NCBI RefSeq assembly: GCF_028747785.1 | Contig: NZ_CP118159.1 | Coordinates: 1-64,000, forward strand | Direction: 5' to 3' | Length of the DNA stretch: 64,000 nucleotides | Source of the DNA: Halosimplex aquaticum | GTDB lineage: Archaea > Halobacteriota > Halobacteria > Halobacteriales > Haloarculaceae | Shown here: piece by piece, positions 26,983 through 36,980 of the stretch | Layout: the number at the start of each line of letters is the position of its first letter | Position numbering within the stretch: position 1 is the first letter of the stretch | Notes under the pieces: generated by a model | What the model was told of the DNA's origin: nothing | Databases searched by the model: none | Seen by the model: the letters and a program-made list of their open reading frames with translations, nothing else | Program-made: the position numbers and the translations under genes

Positions 26983-28593
26983 TTACAAATAGTCGTTTAG
27001 TGTTTCGTAGACGTCCTCAGGATACTGATTCGGCTCGGCAACCGCCCAAACTTCGTTCTTGACCGCTGCCTTCGGTGAAGCACCGTCTTCGATGTGCTCA
27101 CAGAGAATCGTCAGATTTCGTGTCGAGAGCGTCGGCCAGCTCTCGTTATGCCGGGTCTGATGAGCAAACTGAACAATCTTTCTGAGCGTCCCACGGTCCA
27201 CGACTTCGTGACTGGCATTCACCTGCGCGTCCAGCTTCGCGACCTCTTCGTCGACGTCTTGGATGTAGGGTTGTTCCAGCGCTCGGAACCGGCCACGAGT
27301 GGCCGAGTTCATCGGCTCGGAATCACGGTACTCCCGGGTCGGTGGATTCATCGTGATCACGATTCGCGCCGACGGATGAGGTTCGACCAACTCGCCGTGG
27401 GCCTTCACGAGGAGTTTCCCCTCGTTGAGCAGACGATGGAGCGACATCGCCGCCCCGGCTCGCATCACAGGGAACTCGTTGAGTACCAGCACCGATCCGT
27501 TCAGCAGCGCTTGCTTTGCGGGACCGTTACGAGGTGCGATCAGTCCATCCTCAGTGGGCGTGAGCGGTCCGAACAGGTCCTCCGTGTGGGTTGCCTCGTC
27601 ACAGTCTACCGAGACGTAGCCACGATTCGTCCGGTGACACAGGTACTTGATCAGGAAGTTCTTCCCAGAACCTCGCGGGCCAACAATCCGAACGGGAACC
27701 AGCCCACGAGCGAGCTTCTTCGCAAGCAGTTCGTCGAGCGGAAGTTGAAGCCGTGGTTCGGTCGGAACTGCTGGCGGGACGACGTTGCCCGCTTCGTCGA
27801 CGGGTAGTGCGTCATCGCCGGCGTCAGGATGTGTCGCTGCCTTCGGTACGTCAGGGTGGTCAGGGTTATCGAGGATGTGGAGACCCGTTGGGACAGGGTC
27901 CTGTGCATTCCGCCCGATATCGGACACGTACTGTGCGTCGACGGCATCAGGGGACAAGTCATCCGTGCCGTAACGTGGTTCCCCAACGGGTTCGTTGGCA
28001 GTTGTAATGTCGAGGACTCGAGCGACACCGTGCCTCCCCGTTTCATCGAGTCGTCGAGAGTACCGAGCGTCGGCAGCTCGCGAAAGCCACACACCCACCG
28101 GAACGTGTCGGTGAGAGGCTTGAATAATCGCCTCTGCTCGGCTCTCTGTTAGCGTGCCAGTCAGATTCGCAATATCATCGACTTCGGCGTCGACTAGCTC
28201 GGTAAACGTCGTGTAGCCTGCGTCCCTGAGTGCAGTCGCAATACTCTCCGTGACGACATCGAGAACTTCGAAATCGTCACCCCAAGACGTGCCAGCGGGA
28301 CCACCGAATGCTTCCGTAATCACGGGCGGTTCTGGTCCCTGTGGAGAGACGCCGACAATTGTCGTGCTCCCGCCAGCTCCCCGGTCGAGCGTGAACGTTC
28401 CATCCGCTGCCCCAGCATCGATAAGGTCAGCGGCCTCTTGCTCACCGATATCGGCGTAATCGCAGACTCGAAGGGTAACGCGTTCGACCGGGATCGTCCC
28501 ACCTTCGCGCTTGAGGAGACGATGCACCAGGTGCGAAAGCACGACGAGCGGTTCTGGCGGGTCGATAGTCGGGTCGGGTTCTGATGAAGACAT
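26983..28593 (-). CDS. MoxR-like AAA+ ATPase
   Basis: The 536-aa protein has an N-terminal region with a helix-hairpin-helix-like segment (YTTFTELVDAEVDDIANLTG, about residues 128-147). A C-terminal AAA+ module (about 285-536) follows. Walker A is GPRGSGKN and Walker B is VLVLNEFPV, where Asn replaces the usual Asp. Sensor and arginine-finger-like parts follow (VITMNPPTREY, then NSATRGRFRAL). The class is MoxR/CbbQ/GvpN-like, chaperone-type ATPases that remodel targets together with vWA proteins such as that at 21462-24030. The Walker B change may alter hydrolysis. It has promoter P5. Confidence 0.82.
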   Translation of the reverse strand: MSSSEPDPTIDPPEPLVVLSHLVHRLLKREGGTIPVERVTLRVCDYADIGEQEAADLIDAGAADGTFTLDRGAGGSTTIVGVSPQGPEPPVITEAFGGPAGTSWGDDFEVLDVVTESIATALRDAGYTTFTELVDAEVDDIANLTGTLTESRAEAIIQASHRHVPVGVWLSRAADARYSRRLDETGRHGVARVLDITTANEPVGEPRYGTDDLSPDAVDAQYVSDIGRNAQDPVPTGLHILDNPDHPDVPKAATHPDAGDDALPVDEAGNVVPPAVPTEPRLQLPLDELLAKKLARGLVPVRIVGPRGSGKNFLIKYLCHRTNRGYVSVDCDEATHTEDLFGPLTPTEDGLIAPRNGPAKQALLNGSVLVLNEFPVMRAGAAMSLHRLLNEGKLLVKAHGELVEPHPSARIVITMNPPTREYRDSEPMNSATRGRFRALEQPYIQDVDEEVAKLDAQVNASHEVVDRGTLRKIVQFAHQTRHNESWPTLSTRNLTILCEHIEDGASPKAAVKNEVWAVAEPNQYPEDVYETLNDYL

Positions 28594-28617
28594 AGTACGT
28601 ATGCGAGACCCGTTAGG

Positions 28618-28653
28618 AGCCCCGTCGCCCGCTTTCGGGCTGGTAAATTCCCA
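28618..28653 (-). promoter_or_regulatory. TTTATC-hairpin promoter P5 (MoxR gene)
   Basis: The coding strand reads GGAATTTACCAGCCCGAAAG, then CGGGCGACGGGG. TTTACC replaces TTTATC. The arms GCCCG/CGGGC flank an AAAG loop, the strongest stem of the set. The start is ATG 28593. Confidence 0.6.
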
Positions 28654-28657
28654 GCTC

Positions 28658-30154
28658 TCAGGACGAGCCTTCGATGTCGTCGAGGCGGTGCTGAACCCGG
28701 TCGTGGAGTCGTTGGGCGGCCCCGTCAGTGAGATTCGCTTCAGTATCTACCTCGATTCCAGGAATATCGATGACGTCTTCGAGCGCGTCGCTGAGCGTCT
28801 GCTGACTGGCTGGCAGAACACGTTCCTCGGGTTCGTCGGTTTGCCGGTCGTGTTCCTTCATCGCCAGTTGAATCATCATCGCCGGTTTTCGAAGCAGTTC
28901 GCCAGCGACCTCGAGGTACTCCTGGTGGGTATTCGATGCCCAGGAGCCTTCGTATTCGTCGAGGAGTGCGATCAACAGAGAGAGCTGGAGGTTGTAAACG
29001 GTTGGTCGCGACGATGGAGACGCCAGCGTCGTGGCCCGGTCAGCAGCGGCCTCGGCATATCTGTTGGCGACGCCCCAGTAGCGGTAGCAGGTGGCCGCAT
29101 CGAACGGAAGCTCGCCGAAGTCGTAGGCGATGGCCCGTGTTCTACGTATCGCCAGATCGACCTTCACCAAGCGATCGGCGATATCGTCGTAGATTGCCTT
29201 CCACCACTCGTTGATCGGAACTCTATCGTTCGCCCGTTCGTGGTCGGCGTCGGTGGCTCGACCGTAGTGACGACGAGTGTACCGCTTGCCCGTGTCAGGG
29301 ACGATAGTCTCGGTCTCAGGGAAGTAGAGGATCGGTTTCGCCCACAGCGTCTGTGTCCCCCGGAAATCGTAGCCAGTCTCGAATCCCCCATAGACGACGA
29401 GATCTGACTCGTGCGCCCTAGAGACGGGGGTAACACCGTCAGCATCCTCCTCTATCTCGGAGTCTTCACTTGCTGTGACGGTGTGTTCGAGACCGGGACA
29501 GACGACGAACATCTTGAGGAGCCCACCCCAGTCGCGGTAGCTTGCCCAGCCGAACGCGCCGGCTTCTCCTCGTTGCTGGAGTGCTCCTACAATCGGTAGG
29601 TACGCCTCTTGCGGATTGATGATAGAGTATCGATCCGAGGCGATCTGCCAGCGGAACTTGACATCGAAGCCCAGCGCGCACAGAGCCTTGCGACGTTCGT
29701 CGACGATATCCTGGTGATCACGAACACGCACCAACGGGTCTGACGACGCGTCCGTGGCAATCTCCGAGAGTGACTGACCGGTCGCCGTCTCCAGCGTATC
29801 GATATCCAGACCATCGACGTTGCGGAGAGCTTCGATGTCGATGGTCCCGTCGACACCGACGAACTCGTTTGTGGCCCAGAGTTCACCCGAACTCGCTTGG
29901 GGAAGGACGCTGAGAACGTCTTTCAGGGATCGAGGATTCGGATCGAGACACCCCGTTTCTGGTGAAACAGCGTCTGGATACGCAGCGCCGTCCGCCGACG
30001 TCAACCCTGCAAACGCGTGCGTTGCTTCCTGATTTAGGAGGTCGAGGACCGACATGGATGCAGCGACGGATTGGTGGTTATCCTGGTCTGACCGGGAGCT
30101 TGACGTGGAGTGCTCTCGCTCGCGGCTCGCTTCTGACTGTGTATCTGTGGACAT
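28658..30154 (-). CDS. DUF932-like plasmid protein
   Basis: This 498-aa protein has a disordered Ser/Gln/Asp N-terminus (about 35 residues). The middle (about residues 165-330) resembles DUF932 phage/plasmid proteins: ASDRYSIINPQEAYLPIVGA, then GWASYRDWGGLLKMFVVCPG. The C-terminal half is helical with a basic stretch near RYTRRHYGRA. DUF932 proteins are common on plasmids and phages with unknown function. It lies between the MoxR ATPase and the DUF6166-like gene and is driven by promoter P6. Confidence 0.6.
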   Translation of the reverse strand: MSTDTQSEASREREHSTSSSRSDQDNHQSVAASMSVLDLLNQEATHAFAGLTSADGAAYPDAVSPETGCLDPNPRSLKDVLSVLPQASSGELWATNEFVGVDGTIDIEALRNVDGLDIDTLETATGQSLSEIATDASSDPLVRVRDHQDIVDERRKALCALGFDVKFRWQIASDRYSIINPQEAYLPIVGALQQRGEAGAFGWASYRDWGGLLKMFVVCPGLEHTVTASEDSEIEEDADGVTPVSRAHESDLVVYGGFETGYDFRGTQTLWAKPILYFPETETIVPDTGKRYTRRHYGRATDADHERANDRVPINEWWKAIYDDIADRLVKVDLAIRRTRAIAYDFGELPFDAATCYRYWGVANRYAEAAADRATTLASPSSRPTVYNLQLSLLIALLDEYEGSWASNTHQEYLEVAGELLRKPAMMIQLAMKEHDRQTDEPEERVLPASQQTLSDALEDVIDIPGIEVDTEANLTDGAAQRLHDRVQHRLDDIEGSS

Positions 30155-30208
30155 GGCGAATCAGATGGGAAACAATCGAGTCCAGCTGTAGTGGACACTC
30201 GACGAGTC

Positions 30209-30243
30209 TTCCCCTCACCCCATTGAGGATGGTAAAATGGGGC
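30209..30243 (-). promoter_or_regulatory. TTTATC-type promoter P6 (DUF932-like gene)
   Basis: The coding strand reads CCATTTTACCATCCTCAATG, then GGGTGAGGGG. The arms CCAT/ATGG enclose CCTCA, and TGAGG follows as in P7, P10 and P11. Confidence 0.5.
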
Positions 30244-30262
30244 AACGCTGTCTCATCCAGCA

Positions 30263-31128
30263 CTACCCTGAAGCGGATGCCGATGAATCTCCCGTCGCGC
30301 CTGTTTGCTCTTCATCATCACCAGTCTCCGCCTCACTCAGAAGCGTCTCTTGATCGTCGTCGTAGCGTGGGATGTACTCCTCACCGCCGAACCAGCGAAT
30401 GATCGTCGGCCGAAGACGTCGGATGCTCTCCTCGGTCGATTCACCGACGTGATCGACAGTTCTGAGCGTCGTGGCGTAGCAGGCCCAAGCCGCGAAGTCG
30501 CCCATCGTCTCGAACTCATCAGCGATGGCCCGCTTGGCGGCAGCGGAAGTCAGTCTGCCATGTGTCGAGAGCCATTGCTTCGACAGTGATTCGGCAGCAG
30601 GGTCACGGTTCCCCAATCGGATTTCCTGAAGTCGATGCAGGTTCCCTCTGGTGTCTCCCTTCTTCCAGAGGACCTCGTCGTATCGTCGGACCAGAGCAAG
30701 TTCGTCAGCGTAAGTGATCGAGTCCAGGTCGACCGTTTTGATGTCGACGTCGTCCGGTTGGGGTGCGGTGTTCTCGGGATAGTCCCTGTGGAGATACTGT
30801 TCCCGAAGGCTCGACTCTCGGAGATCCTGCAGACGAATCGACCACTCATCACCGCTCAGTTCCCGCCTGATGAAGTTCTCTGCAAACAGGTGATAGTCAT
30901 CAATTGCGACCTCAACCCCGAGAGTGGAAGCGAGCAGGGCGATAGCGAGTTGGCAAGCGCGTTCTGAGCCGCGTCCGGCCCCCAATCGAACCCACCCGGT
31001 GACACCGAATGCACCATCAGATGTTTGTCGAGGAGACCGTCGCCAGCGTAGACGAGACAGCCCCCAAGTGTGCGTTCTCCGCGATATCGCCGTGCTCGGT
31101 ACTTCGACTGTGAGTAGCTAGTTTTCAT
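30263..31128 (-). CDS. DUF6166-like protein, frameshifted in a C5 run
   Basis: The N-terminal part reads from ATG 31128 (MKTSYSQSKYRARRYRGER, then SVSPGGFDWG). The rest is in another frame (GAGRGSERACQLAIALLAST, then RRELSGDEWSIRLQDL), which continues to 30263. One base missing in CCCCC at 30979-30983 accounts for this. The joined N-terminal 110 residues match haloarchaeal DUF6166 proteins (Y-R-G, GF-W-G, S-P-QLALALL, L-W-I). The C-terminal 130 residues are helical. It is 28 nt downstream of PCNA and in the same operon. Function unknown. Confidence 0.7.
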
Positions 31129-31156
31129 AGTGCGTGGAAAAACCACCTGGGAGCGG

Positions 31157-32062
31157 TTACGTCTCGATACGGGGAGCCAGCATCCGAGTCATCGACCCTG
31201 CATCATCGTCGAGGTCGTACGAGAGCATGATGGGGAACTCACTCCCGAAGTCAACTGTGACGTTAGCCCCCTTGGGGATTGTTCGGACGATCTTTTTCAT
31301 GTAGTCGAGGCTGAACAGCGACGAAGCTTCAGCGAACGTGGCCTGGTCGAGTTTCTCCTCATCGAGTTGGAAGTCGACAGTGTCGGTATCACCTTCTGCC
31401 TCGATTCTGAGGACCTCTTCGTCAGCGTCCATCCGGAATCCGACGTGATCGGCAACAAGGTCTGCAGCTTTGACTCCTTGCTGGAGAAGGTCGCGGTCGA
31501 GCGTAGCGCTCGCTGGGAGTTCCAGCTCAGGAAGCGTCGGCTCTGCTCTGATAGTCGCTGGATCGAGGCAAGCCATTCGGAACTCGATGCCGTCGACGAA
31601 GACGACCAGCTTGCGTGTCTCTCTATCGAGGCTGAACTGGACGAGATCGTCCTTCTTTGCGAGGTTCACGGGATCGGCGAAGCGGTCCAGGTCGAGACCG
31701 AGGACACCTGGAGTAGCATCGTACGACTCGAATGCCGAAGCATTCAGAGTGAGATCGTCCATCGCGACGTTGGCGGGATCGACTGCACGGACGCGGATCC
31801 CGGATTCGTCGATCTTGAATCGGGCTTCGTCGACGTTTGCGTGAAGTGCCTTGAGGATGGTCTTGAGAGGACTCGCCTGAATCGTGGCTCGAAACGTGGA
31901 TGGTGGGCCAGATTGAACTGATTCTTCTTCAGGTTCGTTCTGAACGGAACCTGAGTCAGAAGTGTCATCGTTGGACGTGACTGGGTCAGGTTGTTTGTTT
32001 TCTCCCTTGAGGTCTTCGGGAGATTCGATATCGGGAGTCTCTGTGGATGAATCTGTGCTCAT
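31157..32062 (-). CDS. pcn: PCNA sliding clamp with acidic N-terminal extension
   Basis: I start at ATG 32062 (MSTDSSTETPDIESPEDL). The 301-aa product has a disordered acidic extension of about 55 residues. A complete PCNA follows: FRATIQASPLKTILKALHA, then VRAVDPANVAMDDLTL (the conserved inner-ring helix and strand), LGLDLDRFAD and KLVVFVDG. The end is FPIMLSYDLDDDAG and MLAPRIET. Chromosomal haloarchaeal PCNA is about 247 aa and lacks the extension, so this is an accessory clamp. The interdomain loop and C-terminal tail that bind PIP boxes are present. It probably serves element-encoded replication or repair. Confidence 0.92.
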   Translation of the reverse strand: MSTDSSTETPDIESPEDLKGENKQPDPVTSNDDTSDSGSVQNEPEEESVQSGPPSTFRATIQASPLKTILKALHANVDEARFKIDESGIRVRAVDPANVAMDDLTLNASAFESYDATPGVLGLDLDRFADPVNLAKKDDLVQFSLDRETRKLVVFVDGIEFRMACLDPATIRAEPTLPELELPASATLDRDLLQQGVKAADLVADHVGFRMDADEEVLRIEAEGDTDTVDFQLDEEKLDQATFAEASSLFSLDYMKKIVRTIPKGANVTVDFGSEFPIMLSYDLDDDAGSMTRMLAPRIET

Positions 32063-32127
32063 GGGTTTCGTCGTAGCGTCTTCGAGTGGAGGCAAGTCTG
32101 AATAGAGACACTCAGGTCTCTCTCGTC

Positions 32128-32163
32128 TCCCTCACTCTCTTCAGAGTTCGATAAAAATCGAAA
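32128..32163 (-). promoter_or_regulatory. TTTATC-hairpin promoter P7 (PCNA operon)
   Basis: The coding strand has GATTTTTATCGA followed by ACTCTGAAGAGAGT (perfect 5-bp arms, GAAG loop) and GAGGGAGACG. The ATG at 32062 gives a leader of roughly 65-75 nt. Confidence 0.6.
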
Positions 32164-32326
32164 CAGGAGTCGGCTAGCGCTGGTTCGCGCTAACAACAGT
32201 CGACCTTATGCGTCAAAGGGGATGAAAACCGTGAATTCGGGTGATTCAGCGGCCAAATAGGCTAGAATCCCTCGTTGAGGGTACTGGGCAAAACTGATTT
32301 AGCACCCCTTCTAATATTATTATCGA

Positions 32327-33826
32327 ATGAGTCTCTGGAGGTCCAAACGGCGCTACGAGACAGGGCGCCACATCAGTGATCAAGCTGATGATGCCCTGTA
32401 TGCGCTCGCCCTTCTCCAGAGCGACGGGTCTGTCACAAGGACGCGTGCGGACGAACTCCGTGATAATCTCGAAGCGGGGAAAGCTGTTCTCAGGACGCTT
32501 CGTGATGCGTTAGAGCATCCTGAGAAATCTGACAACTTCGCATACACATTGGCTCGCCAATTGCGAGAGCATTACGGCGATATCAACAAGTACGCGATTG
32601 AACGTCTAAACCGGCACTTGGACCTTCTGGGGGAAACAAAGGAAGATTTGGAATATCGGGAGAATCTCACCGAAGTCATAGAGACATTGGAACTGGTTGA
32701 AGAGTTGGCGACGCGAACAACTGACCAAGACGCAGAACAACTGCGAGATTACGTTGCCCACTCGGATCATTGATCATCGCGAGAGTGATTTAGAGGCCCG
32801 ATTCGAACACCTTCAGGAGGAGGCAGAGCGGTTTTCAGAGCTCACGATAAGCAATGCGTTTGACGACTACTTTTCTAACATCCGAGACGCTTTCGAGAAA
32901 ATCGATAGCCGTCGATCAGACGTGGAAGCAAATCCGGATAACGACGCGCTGTATCAACGGTACCTCTCAAAGGTCATTTCAGCAGAGGCAGACATCTCTG
33001 ACCTCGAACTTGTACTAACACATCTCGACCTATACACCCATCATCGAGATCGCTGGCCAGATAGAATTCAACACGTCGAAGAGATCTGCGAGGAACTCAC
33101 CGATGCGTTCGGTCTATCTGTGACCTGCTTCCCTGTAATCCGCGAGAATTACGCGCTCTTACCATTGCTCGACGACGATTTCTACGTGATATACGTCCCT
33201 CGCGGGAGAAGTATCGTCCCTACGACTCCAATCCTGGCACACGAAGTTGCTCACGCGCTCTTGGATCAGCGGTCATCACGATCTCACGAGTTCAATCAAC
33301 GATTTAGCGAACTTCGACGGCAAATGGACCATGAGAGAACTGAACGGGATTTTCACGGGAACTGGTCACACTGGTACAGTGAACTCTTCTGCGACGTTGC
33401 TGGCTTCTTTGCATTTGGTCCGAGCTATGTATGTGCCCAACTCCACCATCTCCTCTCCCGAAACCCCTACTTTATCCAGCGTGACGTTGGGGTAGAAGAC
33501 GATACTCTTCATCCCCCCGACGCACTCAGAGTAACCGTCATTACTGATCTCGCGGACGAATATCTCCCAAAGCAGCTCGGGAACCATTAGAAGATATCCG
33601 AGAGGAGTATACTCAACATCTGCAGTGCTATGAGGAATCAAAGCGACCATTTTACGATGAATGGGCTGACGACGAATTGGTCGATGCTGTCATCTCGGAT
33701 GCAGCAGGTGTGAACACCCAGTTCGACCAACTCTGCAGTCACATTCAGAATGGGTCTGACCCGTCCAGTGTACCTGAATTCGAATTTCGACTAAAGGCGA
33801 ACAGGTACTGGCTAGATGAAAATTAG
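32327..33826 (+). pseudogene. HExxH metallopeptidase, two frameshifts
   Basis: Three consecutive frames form one protein of about 499 aa. They are 32327-32773 (MSLWRSKRRYETGRHISDQA onward), about 32760-33590, and about 33570-33826 (PLEDIREEYTQHLQCYEESK, ending YWLDEN). One extra C in CCC at 32757-32759 and one missing C near 33566-33568 restore a single frame. The middle part holds LAHEVAHALLDQ (HExxH) and, about 65 residues on, WYSELFCDVAGFF, an ExxxD motif, so it is a gluzincin-type zinc protease. The N-terminal 170 residues are helical. Its stop overlaps the Argonaute stop head to head (33823-33826). A TATA-like TAATATTATTAT precedes the start. Confidence 0.7.
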
Positions 33827-36029
33827 CTCGGCAGGAATCTGAGCTGGGGACAGCTCTCGAACAAGCTGTGCATCTCCGCGGGATATCGGGTCGTGATTGG
33901 ATCGCTGATCTTGGAACCAGGCGACCACCAGACCAAGAACGAGAGGTCGAATACGTCCTGTCCGATCTCCGTAATATCGATATCTTCGGTTCCTGCTCGT
34001 TCCTGAATCCGGAAGGTACGAGGTGTTCCCTGATACGTGTATTCTCCTCCAGACGGGGCTAAGACCATCGTAGATTCATCTACTTCCGCATATGCCCCGG
34101 TTCGGCACGCACAGTCGGTATCATCGGAATAGATTCGGTACGACGTACTATCTCGCAGCTCGACCGCGCTCCAGCTGAAGTCGTCGTCAATGTATCCCTC
34201 CTCTTTCAGGCTGTCGACGGCAGATTCGATACCTGCGATTTCCTCATTGCCGTAGGTCCCATTTCGATGAACAACCAATGAGTCGACGGTCCCCTCGTTT
34301 TGGTTGATTGCCTCGACAATTCCATCACCAATGAGCTTCTCGGCATGATCGAAATCGTCTACCGTACTATCTCCTCGACCGTGTGGTTGCTTCGTCCAGT
34401 CAATTACGTCCCCTGATTCCCCAGAAACGGTGACAGAGCAAGCAGTTGTACTCTGATCCCCCGTTACACTCAATCCGATGACGACATCTGCATGTAATCC
34501 TTCCTCTAACAGGAACGGTCGAACACCGAGTTTCGATGCAGATCGGTCGCCGTATTCCTGAGTGAATAACTCTCATCCCGATTGCGCTCCTGCTGGTAGT
34601 TCTCGTGACGAATATGCTGGACCGGCTTTCCGTTCACCGCATTGATTACGTCATAATATTCTGTCTGACTATCGCCAGTCAAGTACGCGAACGCACCAGT
34701 GACCTTCTGAGCAAACTCTTCTTTCCACTGGTCGTACTCGGAACGACTCTCGAAACTCACACCGCCAGGCTGCTCTTTCAGATCAAGATCGGCGAATCGC
34801 TTTACATACGACCGAATATCATCGAATGCGTCGAACGCTGTTTGACGGGTTGAATCGGTATGGAGCACCGCAACCCATGGTTCGTCCATCGGTTTCCGTT
34901 TCGGCCCGAACTCTTCGAGATAGTCAAGAGTTCGATACTCCCAGATATCCCTGGTTATGTCTCCTGAGCTAGTCAGATCAGACGTACCTACTTCTAATAC
35001 CGTATCGTCTCCGAAGCTAAGCGCCGGAAAACCGAACGTGTCGACGCCGTCTCGGATCGGTGTGTCAGCGACATCTGCTTCGTGATCTCCGAGACGGATA
35101 TAGTGAACTGGACGGATCCACTCTTGGACTTCTTCCCAGCGTTCGTCTGCCTCCAGCGTCGACGCCTGTGTCGTCACCTCTTCCTGGTTGGGAATCAGTC
35201 GCAGGAGTGATGGTGCAGCATCGTAGGTTCGATTCCCTCGAGAATACTTGTACTTGACAACGGGTTCATTCGGATCGATTTTCCCAGCCCATTCACTCCC
35301 ATAGTTGTTATCGACGAAAGAGAGAACCGAGGTCGGTTCTCCGTCAATATTCATCGTTTCGTCAGTGACAACGGCGTCGGAAACCGAGTGTAATCGTACC
35401 GGTTGAGGTTCAGGACGGTCGAAGAAGAAATAGCGGCGGCCATCCCCAAACTGGTTGATGACTTCTGATTCTCCGTGGGCATCGAGGCGATCCGCCAGCG
35501 TCCGTTCGTCGACGAATTTTCGGGTGGGGTCGAGGCTGAGCATGAAGCCGAATCCGGATCGATAATCGATGCTAGTCCGGATTCCGCGGAACATTTCGTA
35601 AACCGCTTCGTCGCCTCGAACGGTTCGAATTGGGTCGGCTTCGTAGAAGTTCCCTCGTTCATTGTACTCCCAACAGTCAAGTACGGACGTAAGATATGAT
35701 CCAAACCCGTCTCGGAGGGCCTGGCCTATAGCACCTCGATGACGAGGATTTTCCGGGTCGAGAGTAGTTTTATATTCCAGACTTAGAGTTATCCCGTCGG
35801 CGTCAACCTCCTTGGGTTCATGCTCATGTCCGAAGACTGCAATATACCATTTGCCATCGCCTCCCCGGATACGATGAGCCTCTCCCCACGTTCGATCCGA
35901 GAGGATGTTCTCAAAGTGAGCTAGCTCCGAATACGGATTGTCTGGGAGTTCAGCGGATATTTCGTAGATTTTCGCGGGAAGATCAGGGACCGATATCTGG
36001 AACGAACTGAGGAACTGTCCCATTTTCAT
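33823..36029 (-). pseudogene. prokaryotic Argonaute, catalytic residues missing, one frameshift
   Basis: Two open frames, 34506-36029 and 33823 to beyond 34473, join into about 735 aa. The joining segment reads YGDRSASKLGVRPFLLEEG, then HADVVIGLSVTGDQS, just upstream of ATG 34473; one base is missing at 34551-34570. N, PAZ and MID regions are seen in the first frame (FVDERTLADRLDAH, then VVKYKYSRGNRTYDAAPSLL), and the PIWI domain in the second. Compared with NgAgo as I recall it, IGIDVS is IGLSVTG and HRDG is HRNG, so two of the catalytic acidic residues are replaced. It probably binds guide and target without cutting. The nucleotidyltransferase gene lies 81 bp upstream. Confidence 0.8.
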
Positions 36030-36110
36030 TGATAATTTATTGGACCCCAGTTAGTCGTTTCGGGGTCTGCCAGTCTCTTCCTTTTCGGTCCGTTTGAATG
36101 GCAAACTGGA

Positions 36111-36980
36111 TTACTGAATCTGGACAGCATCTCTGTGCCGCTCTAGAATCTGTTTTTCGACTAACCGAGCAATCGCATCGTCAACAGCGTCCATCTGGTC
36201 GTCAGAAAGCGCTCTCACGTTCGAGAGAACGCGGTCGCGAATTTTCTCGATATCGGTTAGTCCATCATCGACCGCACCCAGGACGGTGTACTCGACTTCG
36301 AACTCTGTCGCGAGATCTGAGATACGAGACGTGAACGAATTCGGGAGGCCCGACAGTGAATTGACCGCCATCTCGATAGTGAACAGCGGATGGGAACGCT
36401 CTCGGATGTGTCGTGCTTCAGTCGACCCCGTGTTGAACGGACGCTGTTCGCTGATTTCGATCAGGATCGACTCATAGTCGAGGCCACGCTGGGCGTACTT
36501 CCGCATGTCCTCGATGTCGCGCCGGCGGCCACTCGCCAGGTCACCACCCGAGACCGCTTTCAACAGGAACATGTCCTCGTCCGAGAGGATGAACGCCGTC
36601 GCGTGGTCGCCGGTCCAAAATTCCTCGGCCCGGTCATGCATTCGCTCGGTGATCCACACCTTCCCGACGACTTGCCGCTCGAAGAGGTCGATCTGAAATC
36701 CGCGGTCTTCGTGATGGAGCTCAACTGTTTTCCCGACACCCTCGAACGACTCCGTCGGCTCGTCAACCACCGCAAACCCTTGTGCCAGGAGCGCCTGGTA
36801 GACGTGCTCGAACTCGGAAACGACCCCCAAAGCAAGATCGATATCCTCGGTCTGATCCTTCAGCCCGCGAACCGTCATCGCCGAGCCGCCGAGGAGATAC
36901 ACGTCTACGGGTTCCGAAAGCCAGCTGTCGAACTCTTCGAGGAACGCTCTGATCGCATCTCCGCCTTTGAACACAGTCAT
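36111..36980 (-). CDS. nucleotidyltransferase (DUF6036/MNT-like)
   Basis: This 289-aa protein has a nucleotidyltransferase core: VYLLGGSAMTVRGL (GG-S motif, about residues 27-40), then QTEDIDLALG (D-x-D, about 43-52) and FQIDLFERQVVGK (third Asp). A helical C-terminal region (about 200-289) follows. The class resembles AbiEii and other antitoxin-linked nucleotidyltransferases that modify tRNA or proteins. It overlaps the upstream wHTH gene by 4 nt, so the pair looks like a toxin-antitoxin system. The Argonaute gene follows downstream. A promoter of the shared type (P8) lies inside the end of the upstream gene, so it can be expressed separately. Confidence 0.85.
   Translation of the reverse strand: MTVFKGGDAIRAFLEEFDSWLSEPVDVYLLGGSAMTVRGLKDQTEDIDLALGVVSEFEHVYQALLAQGFAVVDEPTESFEGVGKTVELHHEDRGFQIDLFERQVVGKVWITERMHDRAEEFWTGDHATAFILSDEDMFLLKAVSGGDLASGRRRDIEDMRKYAQRGLDYESILIEISEQRPFNTGSTEARHIRERSHPLFTIEMAVNSLSGLPNSFTSRISDLATEFEVEYTVLGAVDDGLTDIEKIRDRVLSNVRALSDDQMDAVDDAIARLVEKQILERHRDAVQIQ

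Noticed and set aside
28511-29407. Plus-strand frame of 298 codons opposite the DUF932-like gene
   Set aside because: It crosses the promoter and end of two minus-strand genes and shows no domain pattern.
29405-29425. GGGGGTAAC resembling an arm of the 41-bp element
   Set aside because: It lies inside a coding region and has no matching partner arm at 30-bp spacing.
32172-32189. TAGCGC/GCGCTA palindrome upstream of the PCNA promoter
   Set aside because: Six-bp arms are common by chance in GC-rich DNA, and no other copy was seen.
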